Assembly (NCBI GenBank): GCA_947589745.1
Contig: CANQCS010000026.1
Location: forward strand, 1-34,520
DNA length: 34,520 nucleotides
Reading direction: 5' to 3'
Source of the DNA: an uncultured Oscillospiraceae bacterium
GTDB lineage: Bacteria; Bacillota; Clostridia; Oscillospirales; Oscillospiraceae
Below are positions 1 through 7,770 of this stretch, piece by piece. The first letter of the stretch is position 1; the number at the start of each line of letters is the position of its first letter. The position numbers and the translations under genes are program-made. The notes below the pieces were generated by a model, which was not told the origin of the DNA, ran no database searches, and was given only the letters and a program-made list of their open reading frames with translations.

Positions 1-67
1 TGGAGACACCTTTTTCTTGCATAACGCCCCACAACTTATCAAAGACGATCACGAGCTCACCCCCCGA

Positions 68-96
68 TTGACACTTGCAAGTATGGGGGTTATAAT
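68..96 (+). promoter_or_regulatory. Perfect-consensus sigma-A promoter for the DUF1273 gene
   Basis: TTGACA at 68-73 and TATAAT at 91-96 are separated by exactly 17 bases, matching the consensus at all twelve positions. A 10-bp perfect palindrome (acttgcaagt, 73-82) lies in the spacer. The next gene starts at 155, so the transcript would have a leader of about 50 bases. Such a strong promoter normally needs a repressor, and the palindrome at 81-127 is the obvious site. Confidence 0.85.
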
Positions 97-127
97 CTCC
101 CTTATTAAGGGGATATAACCCCCATAC
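81..127. promoter_or_regulatory. 47-bp palindrome overlapping the -10 box (operator or hairpin)
   Basis: Arms 81-94 and 114-127 are perfect 14-base reverse complements. Between them, 99-104 and 106-111 form a second inner dyad around the same centre. The left arm covers the -10 hexamer and the rest covers the start of the transcript. A repressor dimer bound here would block transcription; the same sequence could also fold as an RNA or single-stranded DNA hairpin. The regulator is not identifiable. Confidence 0.75.
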
Positions 128-154
128 CAAAATTAAAATCGGAGGGTACGCCTG

Positions 155-703
155 ATGTTTGACAAGTCTTGCGCTTTCACTGGCCACCGCCCCCAAAAGT
201 TCCCGTGGAGGTATGATGAATCCGCCGCCGGGTGTGTGAGGTTGAAGGCAATACTGGCCAAAAAGATCGCGGAGTTGGCCGATACCGGAACCACCACTTT
301 TCTATCCGGCATGGCCGAGGGCACCGATACCTGGGCAACTCTCGCTGTTCTCGCGCTGCGCGAAAAGAATCCCGCGCTAAGGCTCCACTGTATCCTGCCC
401 TGCAAGAGACAGGCAGACCGGTGGACAGCTTCAGCGCGGGCGCTTTATTTCAGCATCCTGGAGCAAGCTGATACAGTGACCTATGTAAGTAAGGACTACC
501 ATAAGGGCTGTATGTTGGAGCGAAACCGCTATCTGGTGGACCATGCCGCCAAACTGTTGGCGGTCTACAACGGGGAGCGGCGAGGCGGGACGGCCATGAC
601 GGTACGGTATGCGCGAAAGATGAGAAGAGAAGTCATTATTATTGACCCATCCACTGGCCTGGTAGTCCATGAGAAACTGCTGAAAAATATCTCTCAGCCT
701 TAA
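155..703 (+). CDS. SLOG-superfamily DUF1273 protein
   Basis: A 182-residue protein of the DUF1273 (YpsA-like) branch of the SLOG superfamily, Rossmann-type proteins proposed to bind nucleotides or nucleotide-derived ligands; the exact role is unknown. The N-terminal signature FTGHRPQKFPW (about residues 8-18), the central SGMAEGTDTWA and the C-terminal YNGERRGGTAMTVRYA are the conserved blocks. Length is normal for the family. The ATG follows GGAGGG with suitable spacing. DUF1273 genes are common on clostridial integrative and conjugative elements, which agrees with the accessory look of the following genes. It stands alone behind its own consensus promoter and palindrome. Family assignment is firm; function is not known. 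Confidence 0.85.
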   Translation: MFDKSCAFTGHRPQKFPWRYDESAAGCVRLKAILAKKIAELADTGTTTFLSGMAEGTDTWATLAVLALREKNPALRLHCILPCKRQADRWTASARALYFSILEQADTVTYVSKDYHKGCMLERNRYLVDHAAKLLAVYNGERRGGTAMTVRYARKMRREVIIIDPSTGLVVHEKLLKNISQP

Positions 704-731
704 AATATATCTCCCATTTTTCTGCAAAATA

Positions 732-740
732 TGCTATACT
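732..740 (+). promoter_or_regulatory. Extended -10 promoter candidate upstream of the NurA/HerA cluster
   Basis: TGcTATACT gives an extended -10 motif (-10 hexamer 735-740). No convincing -35 box lies 17 bases upstream. It faces the degraded 704-1048 stretch and could drive the downstream cluster. Confidence 0.35.
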
Positions 741-1048
741 ACATTTTATCAGCCCTTTGGGAGACAACGGTTATGGATACGAGTTGTTGGCATAGTTGAC
801 AAGGCCGTTAAAATGATAGTAGGCAATCCGTGTATAAGCCCTGGCTATTGCAAGATGTTGTCTTATAAGTTTTATCTCACTATGGTGAACTTGTCATGAC
901 GATATGGAGATGCAGCCAAACTTCGAAGTGCTCAGTCATAGCATCGCCAATTTTCAGGGCATCATCCTAGGCCAATACAGATAGAAGGTGATGAAAAAGT
1001 GTCCACGCTAGTTGACATCTTCAAAAAATTCAAGATTGTTTTAATCCT
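741..1048 (+). other. Gene-poor stretch with decayed short reading frames
   Basis: No intact gene is visible. Several short plus-strand frames are open for 20-40 codons and then stop. One starts with GTG at 997 after AAGGTG and encodes STLVDIFKKFK before running into a frame different from the NurA-like fragment at 1049. This fits the eroded 5' part of that gene, but no domain can be named here. Confidence 0.4.
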
Positions 1049-1459
1049 ATGTTACCCACATCGGATAAAGCCAAACGCGGGGGAACACAAATCGGAGCAG
1101 AATTGTTAAAACTCGGTTATGGAGAGCGTACCCCTGTCTTTTTGAAGGAAAATGATAGAGGCAGAAAATTTGGATGTTGGTATCTTCGAATCAGACCGAT
1201 GAACACGGTGAGCAATCCCCTGGAAGGGATCATAAAGATTGAAAAGATGGCAACTGAGGAGCATAGGGATGGTTTGAGTACTGCCGCCGTTGACAACATC
1301 TCCCTTTCACTTCTCAATGAGGGTTCCCCAACCTGCTATGGCAAGGACAAGCGATGGGCCGCACACCTCTATCCCGTCTATCTAACTGAAACGCTTGTAA
1401 AGTCAACCTTTGAGAGTGATTTGGTGTTTATCAACAAGTTCAGACGTAATTTCAGATAA
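1049..1459 (+). pseudogene. NurA-like nuclease, C-terminal fragment
   Basis: 136 residues resembling the C-terminal part of NurA-type 5'-3' nucleases, the usual partner of the HerA ATPase in DNA end processing. The block YLRIRPMN, an acidic segment EHRDGLSTAAVDN and the closing RWAAHLYPVYLTETLVKSTF match the general NurA pattern as I know it. NurA proteins are usually 300-400 residues with their first catalytic aspartate near the N-terminus; that part is absent, and the bases before 1049 hold only a short frame in another register. No Shine-Dalgarno precedes the ATG. The HerA-like gene follows after 15 bases, the expected pairing. I infer a 5'-truncated, probably inactive nuclease. The NurA assignment rests on short motifs plus context. 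Confidence 0.5.
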
Positions 1460-1474
1460 TGTGGGGTGTGTGTG

Positions 1475-2995
1475 ATGAGTGAAAGAAAATTGATTGGAAA
1501 AGTGTCTGCCACTGAGAAATATCCATCGTCCTGTGACGATTTTCAGTTCTGGTTGTCGGATGAGGCTGTTTTAAGTCCTTTCGATATTGTCTGTGTGGAG
1601 AATAGGACCGATGGTTCCATAACCTACGGTGTAGTGCAAGACATTCTCCACATCACGGATGGAACAAGCCACATCAGCAACTATGTTTCTTCTGACTTTG
1701 GCGATGTTAGCAGAGATCCTATGACTCGACGTCTGGCCCTCTCCTATGCCAAGGTGTCTGTTATCCACAATACAAAGGAAAATTTCATGCCCGTCTTTGA
1801 AGGTTCTCCAGTTTACACAACTGATGAGCACGACATTGAAATCGCTCTTGGCCTTGACAATATCGACAAGGAGACGGCTTTCCCCGCTGGGTTGATGACC
1901 ACAGGAAATAACATTTCCGTCCCAATCATATATAATGGAGATTTTCTGATTGGACCGGAAGGCGCACATATGAACGTCTCCGGTATTTCTGGACTAGCTA
2001 CAAAAACCAGCTACATCATGTTCCTGTTGAAGGCAATCCAGTATAAACGTCAGGATGATGTTGCAATTATTGTGATGAATGTAAAAGGGGATGATTTGCT
2101 ACACGTTCATCAGCCGAATGACCGAATCTCTGAAGCGCAGCGAGATGAGTGGGATGCCATCGGTATTCCCTGCACTCCGTTTGAAAATGTCAGATATCTG
2201 TATCCATATCGGCAGCAACCAGAAAAACAATACGCCAACACAGCTCTTTCAGCGGAGGATATCTCGGAGCAATTCAGCGAAAAGCGTGCATCAAACTTTA
2301 TTTACACATTTGACCACGACATCAGTAAAATTGAAATGCTGTTTTCAAATGTGGATGACCCGAATTGGACCATTGAGTCCATTCTAAGTTTTATCGAAAC
2401 TTCCCGCGAGTTTTCTGGAGATATGAGCTGGGATGACTTCAAGAGGAAACTCAAAGAGTTTGTCAATGCGGGTAAAGCTGAGCGTACCGCGAAAGAAATC
2501 CCAGTTCAGTCTTGGCGGAGATTTAGCCGCCTGATTCATAATTCCATCGACGATGATATCTTTGTAAACTCAAAATCTGATTCAGACAGCCAACATCAGG
2601 TTTATTTGTCGGATGTCATTAAGAATATCAATGGCGGACAAATGCTGGTTGTTGATATTGCTGGGCTGACGGAACAACTTCAATGCTTGGTGTTTGGCGA
2701 TATCATTCGCTCTGTGTATGAGCTGAAGCATGGTGATTTTGAACAAAATGAACGACGCAGTTCCAACCCGATACCCAAAAAAATCATCATTTTTGTGGAT
2801 GAGCTAAACAAGTATGCGCCTTCCACGTCAAGCAAAAACTCACCGCTTCTCGCCAATCTCCTTGATATTACGGAACGCGGACGTTCGGAGGGTGTAGTCC
2901 TTTTCTCAGCAGAACAATTCAGGAGAGAGCATTTCGCGCCGTCGAGATGCCGCAAAGAAAGAGGTCGAGCGGGCCTTGGAACGCGGCACTTTTGA
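1475..2995 (+). pseudogene. HerA-like DNA-translocating ATPase, C-terminally truncated
   Basis: 506 residues of a HerA/FtsK-type ATPase (DUF87 family), hexameric motors that thread DNA and work with NurA. An N-terminal HAS-barrel-like region (about 1-150) precedes the P-loop GPEGAHMNVSGISGLATKTS, a variant with TKTS for the usual GKS/T. The Walker B IIIFVDELNKYAP lies near residue 435, followed by the sensor-like ERGRSEGVVLFSAEQFR. After that point intact HerA proteins run on for roughly 100 residues (arginine-finger region and C-terminal brace). Here the frame enters an Arg-rich unrelated tail and stops at 2995. I chose the ATG at 1475, 8 bases after GGGG, over the GTG codons at 1466 and 1472. 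The lost C-terminus suggests an inactive motor. Confidence 0.65.
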
Positions 2996-3254
2996 TGAGG
3001 AGCGTAAGGAGACAGTAGCAAGGGCACTTTCCCAAACCGAGAAAGCAGCGAAAAAGACACGCTCACTCGCCACTAGAATCGTCAATGCAGAGTATGGGAC
3101 AAAGTACGACCTAGATTCGTCATATAGCCGTGATGAGCGGAAACTCTATCAGAGAATCATTGAGATTATTGACGAGTTCTTTGTCGATGACCCAGATACT
3201 GCAAAAGCCCTGCGGGAAAGACTGAAGTCAGAACTGAGAGTGAAGAAAAAATGA
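2976..3254 (+). pseudogene. C-terminal fragment of an unidentified charged helical protein
   Basis: Out of frame with, and overlapping, the end of the HerA-like gene is an open frame of 92 residues from a TTG at 2976; it stays open back to about 2915. The sequence is strongly helical and charged (TFDEERKETVARALSQ, then RDERKLYQRIIEIIDEFFVDD, ending in a Lys-rich tail). It looks like the tail of a longer protein, not a complete one, and I do not recognise the family. Its stop overlaps the radical SAM start (ATGA at 3251), so it was translationally coupled to that gene. The likeliest origin is a deletion joining the HerA gene to the 3' end of the next gene. Confidence 0.45.
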
Positions 3255-4552
3255 GAGTTTTACTGGTCGAACCTAATTATAAAAACAAGTACCCACCTAT
3301 GGGACTTATGAAAATAAGCACCTACCATAAAATGCTGGGCGACGAAGTCCATTTTGTAAAGGGCTATGACCCCGCATTAGATCAGGAGGTGTGGGACAGG
3401 ATCTATGTGACCACCCTGTTTACCTTCGACTTTGCGATTTCTGTCGAAACGATAAATCACTATCTTGGGCTGGTTGATAATATTAATTCCCTTTTTGTAG
3501 GGGGGATTATGGCCTCCCTCATGCCTGATAGGATTGTTGAAGCAACGGGAATTGATCGCTCCCATATTCTGACAGGCCTATTTACTGATACATCGGTGGT
3601 AGGCGATGATAACAATATCAATATTGATCAACTGCCTCTTGATTACGACATTCTGGAGGAGATATCCTACCGCTATCCCGCCGGTGACAACTATTTTGCT
3701 TACACAACGAGAGGGTGCCCAAACCACTGCCCATTTTGCGCGGTTCCAACTTTGGAACCAGTTTTTTGTATAACCAATAACATAATTGACCAGATTACCA
3801 CCATCAACAAACGTTATGGACCCAAGCAAAACCTTCTCTTGCTGGATAATAATGTACTGAATGTCCCTGACCTGAAAGCGCTTGTAGATGACCTCTGTGA
3901 AGCTGGCTTTCAACGCGGTGCGAAATACTGCAACGCTGTTCGCACAGCATTCCGACATGGTATCAAGGAAATTTCTAACTATATCCTTTTCAACTATATG
4001 GACAAACCGGAAGACTTGTATGAACGTTTGCGTATAAACATTGAACTGAATGAAGAAATGGGAATCAAAATTTTTTCTTTCCCCATGCGGTTCTCTCCCA
4101 TCGACAGAACAGACCGAGACTATATTGGAGTGAATTGGAAATATCGAAAGTATCTCCGTGCTATTTCAGCTATTCTCCATGTTACAAAAGGTGTGGTAGC
4201 TGCTGGGACAAGTTTTTTTGAAGCTGCTTTTGGAAAAAATCAGGAAGAATATTTCGAAATTCTTGCTATGCCCCGTGAAATGATTATTCATCGTAATTAC
4301 TATAAAAATAACGGAACGACCGAAAGATGGAGGGAACTCTATCGAGCGTTGACAGAAGATCAAAAAGACAGGCTGATGCAGATAGTTTCCCATACTGTAG
4401 GTGAACTACGCTCCAGCCCCTGCCCAGACGAGTTCAAAGAAATTCTTCCTTTCTATCTCCTGAAGTACAACGGAGAGATTTCTTCCATTGAGGAGACTGG
4501 TAAACAGATGTCATTGCTGGAGGATGGAGACGTCTTTGATGAAGAGCTGTAA
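3251..4552 (+). CDS. B12-binding-type radical SAM protein, probably internally deleted
   Basis: 433 residues. The N-terminal third (MRVLLVEPNYKNKYPPMG onward) resembles a cobalamin-binding-like domain. The radical SAM cluster motif CPNHCPFC (C-x3-C-x2-C, about residues 157-164) is intact and should bind a [4Fe-4S] cluster that cleaves S-adenosylmethionine; the substrate is unknown. From memory of related proteins, about 100-120 residues normally lie between the GFQRGAKY block and CNAVRTAFRHGIKEISNY. Here the two blocks are adjacent at about 3905-3935, so part of the barrel is missing although the frame is kept. ATGA overlap with the preceding fragment shows an old operon with HerA/NurA. It could be a pseudogene in effect; the deletion is inferred from family knowledge only. 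Confidence 0.7.
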   Translation: MRVLLVEPNYKNKYPPMGLMKISTYHKMLGDEVHFVKGYDPALDQEVWDRIYVTTLFTFDFAISVETINHYLGLVDNINSLFVGGIMASLMPDRIVEATGIDRSHILTGLFTDTSVVGDDNNINIDQLPLDYDILEEISYRYPAGDNYFAYTTRGCPNHCPFCAVPTLEPVFCITNNIIDQITTINKRYGPKQNLLLLDNNVLNVPDLKALVDDLCEAGFQRGAKYCNAVRTAFRHGIKEISNYILFNYMDKPEDLYERLRINIELNEEMGIKIFSFPMRFSPIDRTDRDYIGVNWKYRKYLRAISAILHVTKGVVAAGTSFFEAAFGKNQEEYFEILAMPREMIIHRNYYKNNGTTERWRELYRALTEDQKDRLMQIVSHTVGELRSSPCPDEFKEILPFYLLKYNGEISSIEETGKQMSLLEDGDVFDEEL

Positions 4553-4664
4553 CTTTTCTTTGTAGGAAAGAATGTCCTGGGGGTTGCTCAGAAGTTAAAA
4601 AACTGTGCAGCGCGTAGAGGACGTCAACCATTAAATAGACGGTGGGTGTCGTCAAAGTTATACT

Positions 4665-4700
4665 AATCCCGCCTGACTTCTGAAAAAATCAGGCGGGATT
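4665..4700 (+). terminator. Stem-loop after the radical SAM gene
   Basis: Arms 4665-4676 and 4689-4700 are perfect 12-base complements with a 12-base loop. Only a short T run (GTTT) follows on the plus strand, so it is a weak intrinsic terminator or a boundary hairpin. Confidence 0.55.
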
Positions 4701-4783
4701 GTTTGCACTTCTGATACTGTCAGCTGACATTTGATAAATTTGATTAGTTCCTTATCTCCATCAAGCCAACCATTCCTGGTTTT

Positions 4784-4905
4784 CTTGAGTGCACTTTTGG
4801 TTACTTTTCCTGCAAGGGAAAAGTAACCCAGGGTGTGGGGGCGGAGCCCCCACGACCTTCCGGGGGCCGTAGGCCCCCGGCCCCCCCTGGGGGCGGAGCC
4901 CCCAC
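4784..4905. repeat. Family-2 hairpin repeat plus three GC-rich stem-loops
   Basis: GGTTAC-type hairpin arms at 4799-4810 and 4817-4828 are perfect complements. The segment 4784-4835 in reverse orientation is clearly similar to 28910-28961. It continues into three GC-rich hairpins: about 4835-4853, 4860-4880 and 4888-4904, each of the form GGGGGC-n3-GCCCCC or similar. The array separates the AT-richer accessory segment from the metA operon. It may act as a terminator or mRNA 5' structure. No SAM riboswitch or T-box is recognisable in 4553-4954. Confidence 0.75.
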
Positions 4906-4954
4906 CGCACGATTGTAAAGTATATTCTATCCCCGAAAAAGGAGGAACCCCTTT

Positions 4955-5908
4955 ATGCCGATCCGTATCCCCAACGAGCTGCCGGCGGTCAAAACATTGA
5001 CCGACGAAAACATCTTCGTGATGACCGAGCGGCGGGCCATGACCCAGGACATCCGGCCCTTGAAAATTCTGCTGCTGAACCTGATGCCCACCAAGATCGC
5101 TACCGAGACGCAGCTCAGCCGCCTGCTGTCCAACACCCCCCTCCAGGTGGAGCTGGAGCTCATCTCCCCCCGGGACCATGTGTCCAAAAACACCCCGGAG
5201 CAGCATATGCTGGCCTTCTACCGCCACTTCGACGACGTGAAGGACCGCTACTTCGACGGCCTGGTCATCACCGGCGCGCCGGTGGAGCACCTGCCCTTCG
5301 AGGAGGTGGAGTACTGGCCGGAGCTGTGCGAGATCATGGAGTGGAGCAAGAGCCACGTCCACTCCACCTTCCACATCTGCTGGGGCGCCCAGGCGGGACT
5401 CTACTACCACTACGGCATCCAGAAGTACCCCCTGGAGAAGAAGCTGTTCGGCGTGTTCCCCCACATCGTGGAGAGAAAGAGCAACATGCTCTTCCGGGGC
5501 AGCGACGACGTGTTCATGGTCCCCCACTCCCGGCACACCACCATCCGCCGGGAGGATGTGGAGAAGGTGCCGGGGCTGAAGATCCTGGCCACCTCCCCAG
5601 AGGCCGGGGTCTACGCCCTCTCCACCGCCCAGGGCCGCCAGATCTTCATCACCGGCCACAGCGAGTACGACGCCGACACCCTGGAGAAGGAGTACCTGCG
5701 GGACAAGAGCCAGGGCAAGCCCATCGAGGTCCCCAAAAACTACTACCCCAACGACGACGACACCCAGCGGCCCCGGGTCACCTGGCGCTCCTGCGCCAAC
5801 CTGCTATACAGCAACTGGCTGAATTACTTCGTCTACCAGACCACGCCCTATGATATCACCGATATCACCCACATCGGCGACAAGCAGGAAGAGAGGCACC
5901 ACCTATGA
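4955..5908 (+). CDS. metA: Homoserine O-acetyltransferase (MetA type)
   Basis: 317 residues, full length for MetA. The enzyme acylates homoserine at oxygen, the first committed step of methionine synthesis, in the cytoplasm. The glutamine-amidotransferase-like catalytic set is present: Cys142 in [16 protein letters not shown], His235 and Glu237 in GHSEYD. Residue 111 is Glu (GAPVE). In characterised MetA enzymes Glu at 111 gives acetyl-CoA use, as in Bacillus cereus, whereas Gly gives succinyl-CoA use, as in E. coli, so the acetyl donor is inferred. The ATG lies behind AGGAGG. The stop overlaps the next start (ATGA), so it is coupled to the homocysteine methyltransferase. The upstream region lacks a recognisable methionine riboswitch. 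Confidence 0.97.
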   Translation: MPIRIPNELPAVKTLTDENIFVMTERRAMTQDIRPLKILLLNLMPTKIATETQLSRLLSNTPLQVELELISPRDHVSKNTPEQHMLAFYRHFDDVKDRYFDGLVITGAPVEHLPFEEVEYWPELCEIMEWSKSHVHSTFHICWGAQAGLYYHYGIQKYPLEKKLFGVFPHIVERKSNMLFRGSDDVFMVPHSRHTTIRREDVEKVPGLKILATSPEAGVYALSTAQGRQIFITGHSEYDADTLEKEYLRDKSQGKPIEVPKNYYPNDDDTQRPRVTWRSCANLLYSNWLNYFVYQTTPYDITDITHIGDKQEERHHL

Positions 5909-6786
5909 CGGTCGGGGAGTTTCAGGCTTTGACGGCGGAGGGCGTCCTGCTGCTGGACGGGGCCACCGGATCCAACCTCCGGGCCGCCGGGATGCCGGTG
6001 GGCGTCTGCACGGAGCAGTGGGTGCTGCGGCACCCGGCGGTGCTCATGGACCTCCAGCGGTCCTACGCCGGGGCGGGCAGCCGGATCGTCTACGCCCCGT
6101 CCTTCTCCGCCAACCGGGTGAGCCTGGAGGGCTTCGGCCTGGGCGATCAGGTGGCCGTGATGAACAAGGCGCTGGTACGGCTGTCCAAGGAGGCGGTGGG
6201 GGACCGGTGCCTGGTGGCGGGGGACATCACCACCACGGGAAAGGCCCTGGAGCCCGCCGGGGACATGAGCATCGCCCGGCTCTTTGACGTGTACTGCGAG
6301 CAGGCGGCCGCCCTGGCGGAGGCGGGGGCCGACCTCATTGTGGCGGAAACCATGCTCAGCGTGGACGAGACCACTGTGGCTCTGGACGCCGTCCGGTCGG
6401 TGTGTCAGCTGCCAGTGATGTGTACCCTGACCCTGGAGGCGGACGGCTCGGCCCTCTGGGGCGGGAACGGCGTGGAGGCCGTGGAGACCCTCCAGGAGCT
6501 GGGGGCCGCCGCCGTGGGGGTCAACTGCTCCGTGGGGCCGGACCAGCTGGCGGCGGTGATCCGCAGCCTGCGGCAGGCGGCCAGGGTCCCCATCATCGCC
6601 AAGCCCAACGCCGGACACCCGGTCATCGACGACCAGGGCCGGGCCCACTACAGCATGGGGCCGGCGGAGTTCGCCCGGCATATGAGGGACCTGGTGGAGG
6701 CCGGGGCCTCCATCGTCGGCGGGTGCTGCGGCACCACACCGGAGTACATCCGCGCAATGGCGGAGGAATTGCAGATCAGATCGTGA
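5905..6786 (+). CDS. Homocysteine S-methyltransferase family protein
   Basis: 293 residues of the S-methyltransferase (homocysteine-binding) TIM barrel, as in BHMT, MmuM or the N-terminal module of MetH. It moves a methyl group onto homocysteine to make methionine. The N-terminal [11 protein letters not shown] is the substrate-loop motif. The zinc-thiol ligands are Cys208 (GVNCSVGP) and Cys274-Cys275 ([11 protein letters not shown]). There is no folate- or cobalamin-binding module, so it either uses a small methyl donor such as S-methylmethionine or works with separately encoded partners; the sequence does not decide this. The start overlaps the metA stop, placing acylation of homoserine and methylation of homocysteine in one transcript. 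Confidence 0.9.
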   Translation: MTVGEFQALTAEGVLLLDGATGSNLRAAGMPVGVCTEQWVLRHPAVLMDLQRSYAGAGSRIVYAPSFSANRVSLEGFGLGDQVAVMNKALVRLSKEAVGDRCLVAGDITTTGKALEPAGDMSIARLFDVYCEQAAALAEAGADLIVAETMLSVDETTVALDAVRSVCQLPVMCTLTLEADGSALWGGNGVEAVETLQELGAAAVGVNCSVGPDQLAAVIRSLRQAARVPIIAKPNAGHPVIDDQGRAHYSMGPAEFARHMRDLVEAGASIVGGCCGTTPEYIRAMAEELQIRS

Positions 6787-6799
6787 GGGGGAGAACATT

Positions 6800-7768
6800 A
6801 TGAAGCAGATCACCGATTTTCCCAACCTGGCCCTGGGCGTGCTGCCCACGCCGCTGTACAGGCTGGACAATGTGAGCCGCGAGTTCGGCAAGAATATCTA
6901 CATCAAGCGGGACGACATGACCGGCGTGGCCCTGGGGGGCAACAAGGTCCGGAAGCTGGAGTTCCTGCTGGCGGACGCGAAAGCCAAGGGCGCGGACGTG
7001 GTCCTCACCGCCGGCGGCCCTCAGTCCAATCACGCCATGCTCACCGCCGCCTGCGCCTCCCGGCTGGGGATGCGCGCCATTTTGGTGCTGAAGAAGCGGG
7101 GGGAGCTCACCGGCGGCAACCAGGTCCTGAACGCCATCTACGGCGCGGACGTCCGCTTTGTGGACACCGACAGCTACGACGACGTGTACGCCGAGATGGA
7201 GCGGATCATGGACGGCCTCCGGGCGGAGGGCCGCACGCCCTATTTCATCCCCGTGGGCGGGTCCGTGCCCCTGGGGTGCCTGGGGTACGTCAACTGCGCC
7301 CTGGAGATTGCCAATCAGGCGGAGGAGCTGGGCGTCCGGTTCGACGCCGTGGTGTCCGCCACCGGCTCCGGCGGCACCTACGCGGGGCTGACCTACGGGG
7401 CCAAGCTGTTCCTGCCGGGGTGCCGGTCCGTGGGCATCGGCGTCTGTGACGACCCCTTTGCCGATATCGCGTTTGACCTGATGCAGGGCACCAGGGAACT
7501 GCTGGAGAGTGACGTGCCCGTGGAGCGGGACGACATCCACATCGAGTATGAGATCGGGCCCGGCTACGCCATCCCCAGCCCGGAGGGCTGCGCGGCGGTG
7601 CGGCGGCTGGCCAGGCTGGAGGGCATCCTGGTGGACCCGGTGTACACCGGGAAGGCACTGGCCGGGTTCTTCCGGCTGCTGGAGAGCGGGTACTTCGGGG
7701 ACAGCGAGGATATCCTCTTCGTCCACACCGGCGGGGCCGGAGCCCTCTTTGCCGTGGACCTGGTGTGA
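6800..7768 (+). CDS. PLP-dependent D-cysteine desulfhydrase / ACC deaminase family enzyme
   Basis: 322 residues of the fold-type II PLP family that includes D-cysteine desulfhydrase (DcyD) and 1-aminocyclopropane-1-carboxylate deaminase. The Schiff-base lysine is probably Lys49 in [19 protein letters not shown] holds the residues that contact the substrate carboxylate, and [11 protein letters not shown] is the phosphate-binding loop. The ATG follows GGGGGAG. Position in a methionine operon favours a sulfur role: D-cysteine to pyruvate, ammonia and sulfide. ACC deaminase activity cannot be excluded from sequence alone, and the family also holds L-cysteate lyases. Length is normal. Confidence 0.82.
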   Translation: MKQITDFPNLALGVLPTPLYRLDNVSREFGKNIYIKRDDMTGVALGGNKVRKLEFLLADAKAKGADVVLTAGGPQSNHAMLTAACASRLGMRAILVLKKRGELTGGNQVLNAIYGADVRFVDTDSYDDVYAEMERIMDGLRAEGRTPYFIPVGGSVPLGCLGYVNCALEIANQAEELGVRFDAVVSATGSGGTYAGLTYGAKLFLPGCRSVGIGVCDDPFADIAFDLMQGTRELLESDVPVERDDIHIEYEIGPGYAIPSPEGCAAVRRLARLEGILVDPVYTGKALAGFFRLLESGYFGDSEDILFVHTGGAGALFAVDLV

Positions 7769-7770
7769 CG

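Noticed and set aside
2-118. Open plus-strand frame from the window edge to TAA at 116-118
   Set aside because: It runs through the consensus promoter and palindrome of the next gene and shows no recognisable motif; probably chance, though the end of an upstream gene cannot be excluded.
4718-4729. 12-bp perfect palindrome TGTCAGCTGACA
   Set aside because: Isolated and not placed at a recognisable promoter; too short to support an operator call.
4553-4954. SAM riboswitch or T-box upstream of metA
   Set aside because: None of the conserved core motifs is present; the structure seen is repeat hairpins.
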